A stretch of 64,000 nt of DNA from DASUAS01 sp963809795 (GTDB lineage: Bacteria; Actinomycetota; Acidimicrobiia; IMCC26256; DASPTH01), in the NCBI GenBank assembly GCA_963809795.1, contig CAWELN010000009.1, forward strand, positions 124,001 to 188,000. The letters run 5' to 3'. Positions 8,724-20,077 of the stretch are shown here, piece after piece. How positions within the stretch are numbered: position 1 is the first letter of the stretch; each line of letters starts with the position of its first letter. The notes beneath the pieces were generated by a model. The model did no database searches, was not told where the DNA came from, and worked only from the letters and a program-made list of their open reading frames with translations. A program made the position numbers and the translations under genes.

Positions 8724-9011
8724 GTGACCGCGCCGATCGAGGTCCAGGAGCCCGAGCTCGAGGAGCTCACGCTCACCGACAAGCCGTGGATCGTGATCGT
8801 CTGGAACGACCCGGTCAACCTCATGAGCTACGTCGTGTACGTGTTCCAGAAGCTCTTCGGGTACTCGCGCAAGAAGGCCACGCGGCTGATGCGCCAGGTG
8901 CACGAGGAGGGCAAGGCGGTGGTGTCCGACGGCCCCATCGAGAAGTGCGAGGCCGACGTCGCCCGCCTCCACGCGCACGGGCTGTGGGCCACCATGGAAC
9001 ACCCCTCCTGA
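8724..9011 (+). CDS. clpS: ATP-dependent Clp protease adaptor ClpS
   Basis: ClpS delivers N-degron substrates to ClpAP/ClpCP. The 95-aa protein has the family core WIVIVWNDPVNLMSYVVYVFQ, where the Asp of NDPVN and the following Met help form the N-end pocket, followed by ATRLMRQVHEEGKAVV and EADVARLHAHGLWATME. GTG 8724 is 10 nt after nusB. Its stop overlaps the first 62-bp repeat. ClpS beside a DUF2017 gene is a common actinobacterial pair. Confidence 0.93.
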   Translation: MTAPIEVQEPELEELTLTDKPWIVIVWNDPVNLMSYVVYVFQKLFGYSRKKATRLMRQVHEEGKAVVSDGPIEKCEADVARLHAHGLWATMEHPS

Positions 9012-9131
9012 TGGAGACGCAGTGGAGGCGTGGCCGGACGGCCGGGACGCCGCAACGGAGTCGACCCATCTGATGGAGACGCAGTGGAGGCGTGGCCGGA
9101 CGGCCGGGACGCCGCAACGGAGTCGACCCTC
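9008..9131. repeat. Two perfect tandem copies of a 62-bp dispersed repeat
   Basis: Copies span 9008-9069 and 9070-9131, and each begins CTGATGGAGACGCAGTGG. A third CTGATGG at 9132 supplies the start codon of the DUF2017 gene. The same 62-bp unit, with a few substitutions, lies upstream of argR at 56931-56992. Sixty-two is not a multiple of three, so each copy shifts the frame and creates spurious short ORFs. Confidence 0.9.
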
Positions 9132-9134
9132 CTG

Positions 9135-9630
9135 ATGGCGAGATGGAAGCGGTTCCGGTCGGGACCGAACGACACGCTGGTGGTGTCGCTGGCCGAGGAG
9201 GAGCTCGGGTTGTTGCGCTCGCTGCCCGAGCAGCTGCGCGAGGTCCTCGAGGGTGCGGACGACGATCCGGCACGCACCCGCCTCTTCCCCACGCGCGTAT
9301 CTCGACCCCACGGCCGAGAGCGAGGAAGCGGAGTGGCAGGAGCTCGTACATCCGGAGCTGCTGCGCGAGCGGCTCGACGCGCTGGAGCTCATCACCGGCA
9401 CGCTGGGGCGGGCGTCGGTGCAGGGTGACTGGTGGGAGATCGGGCTGACGCCCGACGAGGTGCAGGCCTGGTTGGGCGTGCTCAACGACACCCGGCTCGT
9501 GCTCGGCACGCGTCTGGGCGTCACCGAGGAGGAGCGCGCGCTCGACCCGGCCGACCCGGAGGCCGGTGCGTACGCGCTCTACCAGTGGCTCACCTGGTTG
9601 CAGGGCGACCTCGTCGAGGCGTTGCTGTAG
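9135..9630 (+). CDS. DUF2017 family protein, frameshifted near 9293
   Basis: A protein of unknown function seen next to clpS in actinobacteria. The N-terminus from ATG 9135 (MARWKRFRSGPNDTLVVSL, then EEELGLLRSLPEQLREVL) is in one frame as far as TRLFP. The rest (AYLDPTAESEEAEWQELV, GDWWEIGLTPDEVQAWLGVL, the C-terminal YQWLTWLQGDLVEALL) is one frame over and ends at TAG 9628-9630. One extra base around CCCCACGCG explains this. Corrected length is about 165 aa. No catalytic motif is evident and I assign no function. Confidence 0.78.
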
Positions 9631-9666
9631 CTCTCAACCGGTGAAGCGGGTCGCGATATTTGGGCG

Positions 9667-9695
9667 TTGACGGCGAACGTACGTTCGGGTAGCCT
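9667..9695 (+). promoter_or_regulatory. SigA-type promoter with LexA/SOS box inside the spacer
   Basis: TTGACG at 9667-9672 and TAGCCT at 9690-9695 are separated by exactly 17 bp. The spacer contains the perfect palindrome CGAACGTACGTTCG at 9674-9687, which matches the Gram-positive/actinobacterial LexA consensus CGAAC-N4-GTTCG. LexA bound here would occlude RNA polymerase. The downstream DUF222-HNH gene starts at 9765. Confidence 0.75.
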
Positions 9696-9764
9696 GAGGG
9701 GACGCTTCGAGGGTCCGGCGTCGATGACCCTCCTTCCAAGTCCAGTTGGTTCGGGAGGAGGGTC

Positions 9765-10919
9765 GTGGCAGGTCTTCGTTCGCTTGCTGGTCAGTTGCAG
9801 GAGTTGCTGCGCGGCTTCGATCCCGGACTCTGGTCGGGCGACGACTGCGCGGCGATCGCCGAGGAGCTCGCGCTGCTGGAGAAGGCGTGCGCGACGGCGC
9901 GGGTCCGGGCGAGCGAGCGCGCGGTCGCGTGCAATGCGCATCGGCGACGCGGCTTCGGCAACGGCGCGGAGTGGATGGCGCGCACTGTTGGCAGCTCGCC
10001 TGCTGAAGCGCGCGCCGCGCTCGCGACGGTCGCCGCCGCGGCAGAGTGTCCCGCCACGGGTGAGGCGCTCGCGGCCGGCCACGTGTCGTTCGCCCAGGCG
10101 CGCGAGATCGTCGCGGCTGAGGCGGCGGTCCCGGGCTCGGAGCGCGCGTTGTTGCAGGTGGCGGCGACGAGCGGGTTCGCTGGTCTGCGCGAGGAAGCGC
10201 GACGTGTCACGTTGGGTGCCGTCGATCGCGAGGAGCTGCACGCCGAACAGCACCGGGCGCGGTCGGTGGCTCACTGGGTCGACGACCTCGGGATGATCGC
10301 GGGCCGGTTCCGGCTCCCGCCCGAGGTGGGCGTGCGCTTCGTGAACCGGCTCGACGCCGAGACGGATCGGGCGCGACGCACAGCACGGCGCAACGGGAGT
10401 GGGGAACCGCGAGAAGCGCACGCCGCCGACGCATTCGTGGAGCTGTGCGCCGGAGGTGGGAAGCGGACGGCGCGCGCCGACATCGTGTACGTCTGCGACC
10501 TCGCGGCTGCGGCTCGGGGCCACACACATGGCGACGAGCTGTGCCACGTCATCGGTGGCGGTCCGGTGCCGGTGAGCGTCGTGCGAGCCGCCGCCGTCGA
10601 TGCGTTCGTGAAGGTCGCGGTGCGCGACGGCAAGCAGCTCCACACCATCGTCCACTACGGGCGGAAGATCCCTGCCGAGCTGCGCACCGCGCTGGAGCTC
10701 GGCGATCCCGAGCGGCTCGACGGCGCGGTGTGCACCGAGGAGGGGTGCGACCGCCGCTACGACCTCGAGCTCGACCACGACGATCCGGTCGCCAACGGCG
10801 GGCCCTCGAGCTACGGGAACATGCGGTGGAAGTGCTCGCCCCACCACTGGGACAAGACCGAGCGCGACCGCAAGGCCGGCCGGCTCGGCCCCCGGCCGGG
10901 CGACCGCGCACCTCCGTGA
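9765..10919 (+). CDS. DUF222 / 13E12-type HNH endonuclease domain protein
   Basis: A 384-aa protein of the DUF222-HNH family, abundant and repeated in actinobacterial genomes. The helical DUF222 region covers about residues 1-310. The C-terminal HNH module shows a Cys pair region (CTEEGCDRRYDLELDHDDP), NGGPSSYGNMRWKCSPHH and a trailing WDKTERDRKAGRLG, consistent with a zinc-stabilised nuclease fold. GTG 9765 follows GGGAGGAGGG. The biological role is not established; some mycobacterial 13E12 members are LexA-controlled, and the SOS box upstream fits. The gene is intact, unlike the minus-strand relative at 50.3-51.4 kb. Confidence 0.82.
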   Translation: MAGLRSLAGQLQELLRGFDPGLWSGDDCAAIAEELALLEKACATARVRASERAVACNAHRRRGFGNGAEWMARTVGSSPAEARAALATVAAAAECPATGEALAAGHVSFAQAREIVAAEAAVPGSERALLQVAATSGFAGLREEARRVTLGAVDREELHAEQHRARSVAHWVDDLGMIAGRFRLPPEVGVRFVNRLDAETDRARRTARRNGSGEPREAHAADAFVELCAGGGKRTARADIVYVCDLAAAARGHTHGDELCHVIGGGPVPVSVVRAAAVDAFVKVAVRDGKQLHTIVHYGRKIPAELRTALELGDPERLDGAVCTEEGCDRRYDLELDHDDPVANGGPSSYGNMRWKCSPHHWDKTERDRKAGRLGPRPGDRAPP

Positions 10920-10953
10920 GGTCAGCCCGCGGTCGACGCCGGCGAAGGCGACT

Positions 10954-11796
10954 TCAGAGCCACTGGCCGCCGAGGTCGGAGAGGTCGGACGAGGACGCGC
11001 CGGGGTGGAAGACGCCGTTGAGGAAGTGGGGAGTCCACATGCTGGTGACGCCGCGGGCGTCGTCCCCGAGCCCACCGGTCTGCGCGAGCTTCATCGCGCT
11101 CGTGTGCGCCACGCCCCGGAGTGCCTCCTGCGCCGCGTCGGGGCTGGTCCAGGCGGTGAAGGTGTAATTGCGGCGGCCCACGGTGGCGAAGCACGTGCCG
11201 AGGTAGTGCTCGTTGCCGTGCTGCTCCATGATGATGCCGGTGACCGCGTCGACGAGGGGCATCTGGTGCTCGGGATCGACGTCGATCCAGGTGACGGTGA
11301 ACGCACCCGGGATCGTGTCCCGGCCGGTCTCGACCCGGCCGCTGATGCCGAACTGCAGCATGCCGTCGACGTCGGCGGGGGAGATGTGGGCCTGCAGCCC
11401 GAGCTGGCCGAGCATGGTCGCGGTGTCGAAGTACCCGACCACGCGGCTCACCCGATCGGCGCTGGGGTCGTAGGTGAAGAAGTCGGCGCCGGGGAGGTCG
11501 AGCGGAGCGCCGGTGGCGGGACCACCCGGGAGCGGACCGGTGTTCGTGCCGAGCATGCGCCACTGCGCGCACGCGGTGGTGTCGCCCGTGGTGTCGACGG
11601 TGACCGTCTCGAACCGCACGTCGGGGAACCCGGCGTACACGCCGGCGACGTTCGCGGTGAGCTCGTCGCCCGAGAGCGGCCCGCCGGTGGTCGGGTCCTC
11701 GTAGGTCCCGTCGTCGGTCAGCGCCGCCACCACCTGCCCGGGCTCGTGGCTGTTCCACGCGTCGAAGTACCGGTGCAGGGCCGTGTCGATGCTCAT
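10954..11796 (-). CDS. SnoaL-like (NTF2-fold) protein with a C-terminal ABM-like region
   Basis: Minus-strand gene converging on the HNH gene. Residues 1-130 (ALHRYFDAWNSHEPGQVVAA, GGPLSGDELTANVAGVYAGF, RMLGTNTGPLPG) look like a SnoaL/ester-cyclase NTF2 fold. The second half (TVTWIDVDPEHQMPLVDAV, RRNYTFTAWTSPDAAQEALR) resembles a dimeric alpha+beta barrel of the antibiotic monooxygenase type. The fusion is unusual and the substrate is unknown. Start is ATG 11796, or GTG 11802 two codons upstream. It is divergent from pyrR, so the 90-bp gap carries both 5' regions. Confidence 0.7.
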   Translation of the reverse strand: MSIDTALHRYFDAWNSHEPGQVVAALTDDGTYEDPTTGGPLSGDELTANVAGVYAGFPDVRFETVTVDTTGDTTACAQWRMLGTNTGPLPGGPATGAPLDLPGADFFTYDPSADRVSRVVGYFDTATMLGQLGLQAHISPADVDGMLQFGISGRVETGRDTIPGAFTVTWIDVDPEHQMPLVDAVTGIIMEQHGNEHYLGTCFATVGRRNYTFTAWTSPDAAQEALRGVAHTSAMKLAQTGGLGDDARGVTSMWTPHFLNGVFHPGASSSDLSDLGGQWL

Positions 11797-11838
11797 GCCC
11801 ACACCTTCGCCCTCCGGCCGGGTCGGATCAACTACGAT

Positions 11839-11881
11839 CCGTAGGACCGTGAAGGGAGTCCCGTGAGGCTCCTACGGGAGG
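11839..11881 (+). promoter_or_regulatory. PyrR-binding RNA hairpin overlapping the pyrR ribosome-binding site
   Basis: CCGTAGGA at 11839-11846 pairs perfectly with TCCTACGG at 11870-11877. The enclosed region carries AGTCCCGTGAGGCT at 11857-11870, an exact match to the PyrR binding-loop consensus ARUCCNGNGAGGYU. The 3' arm runs into the Shine-Dalgarno GGGAGG (11876-11881), 4 nt before the pyrR ATG. The arrangement fits translational repression by PyrR-UMP, as described for mycobacterial pyrR leaders. Confidence 0.8.
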
Positions 11882-11885
11882 CTTG

Positions 11886-12455
11886 ATGCGAGAGTTCCGC
11901 GCGAGTGTGTTCGACGCCGGCGATCTGCGCCGTGCCCACACCCGCATCGCGCACGAGATCGTGGAGCGCAACCACGGCGCCGACGACCTGGTGCTCGTGG
12001 GTCTGTACACCCGCGGCCCGGCGATCGCCCGCCGCCTCGCCGCCGCCATCGAGGGCTTCGAGGGCCGCGAGGTCCCGGTCGGCGCCCTGGACGTGGCCTT
12101 CTACCGCGACGACATCGGCCTGCGCACGGTCACGCCGGTCGGCGCCACCGAGATCCCCGTCGACATCAGCGGGCGGGTGGTCGTGCTGGTCGACGACGTG
12201 CTCTTCACCGGCCGCACCGTCCGCGCCGCCCTCGACGCCCTCACCGAGCTCGGCCGCCCCCGGGCGGTGCAGCTGGCCGTGCTGATCGATCGGGGGCACC
12301 GGGAGCTGCCGATCCGCCCCGACTACGTGGGCAAGAACCTGCCCACCGGCCGCACCGAGGACGTGCGGGTCCGCCTGGCCGAGGTCGACGGCGGCGACGA
12401 CGGCATCGAGCTGTGGGACGCCCACGACGAGGGAGTGGGGGAGGGAATCGGATGA
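11886..12455 (+). CDS. pyrR: Bifunctional pyr operon regulator / uracil phosphoribosyltransferase PyrR
   Basis: PyrR binds pyr mRNA in response to UMP and has UPRTase activity. The 189-aa protein carries the PRPP-binding loop VVLVDDVLFTGRTVRAALDAL, the N-terminal ARTRIAHEI-like stretch (HTRIAHEIVERNHG), LVGLYTRGPAIARRLA and LIDRGHRELPIRPDYVGKN. ATG 11886 lies directly behind the hairpin-embedded ribosome-binding site; a TTG at 11883 is a weaker alternative. It overlaps pyrB by 4 nt and heads the pyrimidine operon, which it probably autoregulates. Confidence 0.95.
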   Translation: MREFRASVFDAGDLRRAHTRIAHEIVERNHGADDLVLVGLYTRGPAIARRLAAAIEGFEGREVPVGALDVAFYRDDIGLRTVTPVGATEIPVDISGRVVVLVDDVLFTGRTVRAALDALTELGRPRAVQLAVLIDRGHRELPIRPDYVGKNLPTGRTEDVRVRLAEVDGGDDGIELWDAHDEGVGEGIG

Positions 12456-13369
12456 AGCACCTGCTGTCGATCGACGACCTCGACGTCGAGAGCCTCACCC
12501 GGCTGCTCGACCTCTCGGAGCAGTTCCTGGCGGTGAACCAGCGCGACATCCCCAAGGTCCCCGCCCTCCGGGGCAAGGTCGTCGCCTCCCTCTTCTACGA
12601 GGACTCCACCCGCACCCGCCTCAGCTTCGAGACCGCGGCCAAGCGCCTGTCCTGCGACGTCATGACCTTCAGCGTGGCGCAGTCGTCGGTGAAGAAGGGC
12701 GAGAGCCTGCGCGACACCGTGCAGACGATCGCGGCCATGGGCATCGACGCCGTCGTCGTGCGCCACCCCGCGGCCGGTGCGCCCCACCGCATCGTCGACT
12801 GGATCGACGCGTCGGTGATCAACGCCGGTGACGGCCGCCACGCCCATCCCACCCAGGCGCTGCTCGACGCGCTCACCCTGCGCCGCCACCGGGAGCTGGC
12901 CGGGCTGCGCGTCGCCATCGTCGGCGACGTGCGCCACTCCCGGGTCGCCCGCAGCAACGTCAAGGCGCTCAACCTGCTCGGCGCCGAGGTCACGCTGGTC
13001 GCCCCGCCCACGCTGCTGCCCGAGTCGCTCGAAGGCTGGCCGGTGCGCGTGAGCCACGATCTCGACGAGGTGATCTCCGAGGTCGACGTCGTGATGCTCC
13101 TGCGCATGCAGTTCGAGCGCCAGCGCGAGGCGCTGTTCCCGACCGTGCGCGAGTACACCGCCCGCTACGGGCTCACCGAAGCGCGCGCCGAGCGACTGAA
13201 GCCCGACGCCCTGGTGATGCACCCGGGCCCGATGAACCGCGGGGTCGAGGTCGCCGCCGCGGTCGCCGACGGTCCCGCCTCGCTGGTCACCGAGCAGGTC
13301 GCCAACGGCGTCGCCGTCCGCATGGCCGTGCTGTACTCACTGCTCGGAAGCGGTGCGAGCGTTGCGTGA
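12452..13369 (+). CDS. pyrB: Aspartate carbamoyltransferase catalytic subunit
   Basis: ATCase condenses carbamoyl phosphate and aspartate. Carbamoyl-phosphate-binding STRTRLSFETA is at residues 51-61, with HPTQALLDALT and HPGPMNRGVE further on. Length of 305 aa is typical of a catalytic chain. No pyrI regulatory subunit is nearby, as expected for actinobacteria. It overlaps pyrR by ATGA upstream and pyrC downstream. Confidence 0.96.
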   Translation: MKHLLSIDDLDVESLTRLLDLSEQFLAVNQRDIPKVPALRGKVVASLFYEDSTRTRLSFETAAKRLSCDVMTFSVAQSSVKKGESLRDTVQTIAAMGIDAVVVRHPAAGAPHRIVDWIDASVINAGDGRHAHPTQALLDALTLRRHRELAGLRVAIVGDVRHSRVARSNVKALNLLGAEVTLVAPPTLLPESLEGWPVRVSHDLDEVISEVDVVMLLRMQFERQREALFPTVREYTARYGLTEARAERLKPDALVMHPGPMNRGVEVAAAVADGPASLVTEQVANGVAVRMAVLYSLLGSGASVA

Positions 13370-14660
13370 GATCCTGATCACCGGTGGCGACGTGATCGAC
13401 GAGCTGGGCGCTCGCCGTGCGGACGTCCGCGTGCGCGACGGGAACATCGTCGCCGTCGCGCCCGACCTGGTGCCGGGCGAGGACGAGACGTGCTTGGACG
13501 CCTCGGGGTGTGTGGTGAGCCCGGGGCTGGTCGATCTGCACGTGCACCTGCGCGAGCCGGGCGACGAGGAGGCGGAGACCATCGAGACCGGCACGCGGGC
13601 CGCGGCGCGCGGCGGGTTCACCGCGGTCGTGGCCATGCCCAACACGCGACCCGCGCTCGACGACGCCGCGGTCGTGAGCTCGGTCCTCGCCACCGGCGCC
13701 GCCGCCGGGCTGTGCGAAGTGGTGTCGTCGGGCTGCATCACCGTCGGGCGCGCCGGCGAGCAGCTCGCGCCGATGGGGGAGCTGTACGCGCTCGGCGTCC
13801 GCATCTTCACCGACGACGGCTCCTGCGTCGCCAGCGCGGGCGTGATGCGGCGCGCGCTCGAGTACGCGGCGTCGTTGCCGGGCGCGGTCGTCGCCCAACA
13901 CGCCGAGGACGAGACCCTCGCCCGCGGTGGGCACATGCACGAAGGTGCGTGGTCGAGCCGGCTCGGGATCCCCGGCCGTCCCGCGGTCGCCGAGACGGTG
14001 ATCGTCGCCCGCGACATCGAGCTGTGCGAGGTCACCGGCACCCCCGTGCACTTCCTCCACTGCTCGGCCGCGGGCACCGTCGCCCTCGTGCGGGCGGCCA
14101 AGGCGCGCGGCCTCCCGGTGACCGCGGAGGTGGCGCCCCACCACTTCGCGCTCACCGACGCGTGCTGCGAGGGGTTCGACCCGATGTTCAAGGTGCACCC
14201 GCCGCTGCGCACCCGCGCCGACGTCGAGGCCATCCGGGAGGGCCTCGCCGACGGCACCATCGACGCCATCGCCACCGATCACGCGCCGCACACGCCGGAG
14301 GCGAAGGAGCGTCCGTTCGAGGAGGCGCCGCCGGGCATGCTGGGGTTGGAGACCGCGCTCGCGGTCACCATCACCGAGCTGGTGGGGCCGGGGATCCTCG
14401 AGCTCGAGGACGCGCTCGCGCTCCTCTCCTGGAGGCCCGCGGCCATCGCCGGTCTCGCCGGCCAGGGGCGCCCGGTCGAGCCGGGCAACCCCGCCCACCT
14501 CGTGGTGTTCGACCCCGCGCACGAGTGGGAGGTGCGCGCCGACCGCCTGGCGAGCCGGGCCCGGAACACGCCGTTCGCCGGCCGCATCCTCCGCGGCCGC
14601 GTGAAGCACACGCTCCTCGCCGGCGACCCGGTCGTGATCGACGGGGAAGCGACCCGATGA
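13353..14660 (+). CDS. pyrC: Dihydroorotase
   Basis: PyrC is a zinc amidohydrolase that cyclises carbamoyl-aspartate. Metal and substrate motifs are visible: DLHVHLREPG, AMPNTRPALDD, FTDDGSCVASAG, HAEDETLARGG, FLHCSAAGTVAL and the catalytic Asp in ATDHAPHTPEAK. The length of about 435 aa fits the type I class. The start may be GTG 13353 or TTG 13362; the latter puts MREILITGGDVID at the N-terminus, which looks more natural. It overlaps carA by 4 nt. Confidence 0.95.
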   Translation: MRALREILITGGDVIDELGARRADVRVRDGNIVAVAPDLVPGEDETCLDASGCVVSPGLVDLHVHLREPGDEEAETIETGTRAAARGGFTAVVAMPNTRPALDDAAVVSSVLATGAAAGLCEVVSSGCITVGRAGEQLAPMGELYALGVRIFTDDGSCVASAGVMRRALEYAASLPGAVVAQHAEDETLARGGHMHEGAWSSRLGIPGRPAVAETVIVARDIELCEVTGTPVHFLHCSAAGTVALVRAAKARGLPVTAEVAPHHFALTDACCEGFDPMFKVHPPLRTRADVEAIREGLADGTIDAIATDHAPHTPEAKERPFEEAPPGMLGLETALAVTITELVGPGILELEDALALLSWRPAAIAGLAGQGRPVEPGNPAHLVVFDPAHEWEVRADRLASRARNTPFAGRILRGRVKHTLLAGDPVVIDGEATR

Positions 14661-15763
14661 GCACCGACGCGATCCTGGTGCTCAACGACGGCACCGAATT
14701 CGAGGGCGAGGCGATCGGCGCACTCCGGCAGGACGCAACGGGTGTCGCGGTCGGAGAGTGCGTGTTCAACACCGCGCTCTCGGGCTACCAGGAGATCGTG
14801 ACCGACCCGTCGTACGCGGGCCAGGTCATCACCTTCACCTACCCGCACATCGGCAACTACGGCGTGAACGCCGACGACGACGAGAGCCGGCGTCCCTTCT
14901 GCGCCGGGGTCGTCGTGCGCGACCTCGCCACCCACCACAGCAACTGGCGGGCCGAGACCAGTCTCGACGACCTGCTCGTGCGCCATCGCGTGCCCGGCAT
15001 CACCGGCATCGACACCCGCCGTCTCACCCGACACCTGCGCGACGCCGGCGCGCTCCCCGGCGCGTTCGGGACCGACGAGACCGCGGTGCGTGCCGCCGCG
15101 CGCGCCGCCACCGGCACCGACGGCATCGACCTGGTCGCCGGCGTCACCACGTCCGAGCCCTACACCGTCGGCGGCGAGGACGCGCCGTTCCGGGTCGTCG
15201 CCTACGACTACGGGATCAAGCGCACCATCCTCCGCCACCTGGTCGGCGTCGGTTGCCGGGTCGAGGTCGTTCCGGCGTCGACGACCGCGGCGGAGGTCCT
15301 GGCCCGCGACCCGGATGGTGTCTTCCTGTCGAACGGCCCCGGCGATCCCGCCGCGGTCGTCGGCGCGGCCGACACCGTGCGCGCGCTGGTGGGCGAGGTC
15401 CCGGTCTTCGGCATCTGCCTCGGTCACCAGATCCTCGGCTTGGCGCTGGGCGCCGACACCTACAAGCTGCGGTTCGGCCACCACGGCGGCAACCACCCGA
15501 TCCGCCACGAGCCGACCGGTCGCGTCGAGATCACCAGCCAGAACCACAACTACGCGGTCGCGGCCGAACGGTTGGAAGACCGGGTGGAGCTCACGCACGT
15601 GAACCTCAACGACGGCGTGGTCGAGGGCTTCCGGGTGCTCGACGCGCCGGCGTTCGGCGTGCAGCACCATCCCGAGGCGGGTCCCGGTCCGCACGACGCC
15701 CGGTACCTGTTCGACGAGTTCACCACCCTGATGACGGAGGCCCAGCCCTCCGGGAGGAAGTGA
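14657..15763 (+). CDS. carA: Carbamoyl-phosphate synthase small (glutaminase) subunit
   Basis: CarA hydrolyses glutamine and passes ammonia to CarB. The N-terminal domain has TALSGYQEIVTDPSYAGQ and ITGIDTRRLTRHLR. The class I glutaminase domain has SNGPGDP, the nucleophile Cys in FGICLGHQILGLALG and the catalytic His/Glu region GVQHHPEAGPGPHD. Length is 368 aa. ATG 14657 overlaps the pyrC stop, and carB starts 3 nt downstream. Confidence 0.96.
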   Translation: MSTDAILVLNDGTEFEGEAIGALRQDATGVAVGECVFNTALSGYQEIVTDPSYAGQVITFTYPHIGNYGVNADDDESRRPFCAGVVVRDLATHHSNWRAETSLDDLLVRHRVPGITGIDTRRLTRHLRDAGALPGAFGTDETAVRAAARAATGTDGIDLVAGVTTSEPYTVGGEDAPFRVVAYDYGIKRTILRHLVGVGCRVEVVPASTTAAEVLARDPDGVFLSNGPGDPAAVVGAADTVRALVGEVPVFGICLGHQILGLALGADTYKLRFGHHGGNHPIRHEPTGRVEITSQNHNYAVAAERLEDRVELTHVNLNDGVVEGFRVLDAPAFGVQHHPEAGPGPHDARYLFDEFTTLMTEAQPSGRK

Positions 15764-15766
15764 CGA

Positions 15767-19105
<3,339 letters not shown>

Positions 19106-19109
<4 letters not shown>

Positions 19110-20077
19110 ACCGGCGCGACCGGAGCGTCGATCTGCGCGTCGAGCTGGGTCGACTCGCGCTCGCGAGCCCGATCCTCACCGCCTCGGGCACCTTCGGCCA
19201 CGGCGCCGAGGTCGCCCGCCTGGGCGAGCCGTCCCGGCTCGGCGCGGTCACCGCCAAGTCGGTGAGCCCCGAGCCGTGGCCGGGCAAGCCCGCGCCGCGC
19301 CTGCACCTCGCGGCCGCGGGGATGCTCAACGCAGTCGGCCTGCAGGGCCCCGGCATCGCCGCGTGGCTCGAGCACGACCTGCCCGCGCTGCGCGCCACCG
19401 GGGCTCGCGTCATCGCGTCGGTGTGGGGTCACACCGTCGACGACTTCGCGCGCGCGGCGAAGATGCTCGCCGACGCGGACGCCGACGTGATCGCGATCGA
19501 GGTCAACGCGAGCTGTCCGAACCTCCACTCGATCCACGATCCGGGCGCGGTCTTCAGTCACGATCCGACCGCGACGAGTGAGGTCGTCGGCGCTGTCGTG
19601 CACGCAACGTCACTCCCCGTGTTCGCGAAGCTCTCACCGAATGTGACAGATCTCACGACGATCGCCCGCGCCGCGATCGACGCCGGCGCCGACGGGCTGA
19701 CCCTCGTGAACACGGTGATGGGTCTGGCCATCGACGCGGAGACCCGGCGTCCGGTGCTCGGCGGGGGTGGTGGAGGCCTCTCCGGTCCGGCGATCAAACC
19801 GGTCGCGTTGCGGGCGGTGCACACGGTCACCTGCGCGCTCCCCGGTGTCCCGGTGATCGGCACCGGCGGTGTGCAGTCCGGCGTCGACGCGGTGGAGATG
19901 CTGCTCGCGGGCGCGAGCGCGGTCGCGGTCGGAACTGCGAACTTCCGCGACCCACGCGCGCCGTACCGCGTGCTCGACGAGCTGCGCGACTGGTGCGCGC
20001 GTCACGACGTCGGGCGCGTGCGCGACCTGACCGGACAGCTGCAGACGCAACGCGAAGCAGAAGTGGAGGAGATGTGA
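19106..20077 (+). CDS. pyrD: Dihydroorotate dehydrogenase, class 1 type
   Basis: PyrD oxidises dihydroorotate to orotate with FMN. The active-site base is a Cys in EVNASCPN, which marks class 1 enzymes; class 2 quinone-linked enzymes use Ser. Other motifs are ASGTFGHGAEV, GMLNAVGLQGPG, FAKLSPNVTD, TLVNTVMGLAID and the phosphate-binding IGTGGVQSGVDAVEMLLAGA. Length is 323 aa. Class 1B enzymes need the PyrK iron-sulfur/FAD partner, but no pyrK is adjacent. It overlaps carB (ATGA) and pyrF (GTGA). Confidence 0.93.

Noticed and set aside
11832..11844. CTACG-ATC-CGTAG as a second MarR-VOC operator
   Set aside because: Arms are only 5 bp and spacing differs from the 38.7-kb site. It overlaps the PyrR hairpin arm, which explains the sequence better.
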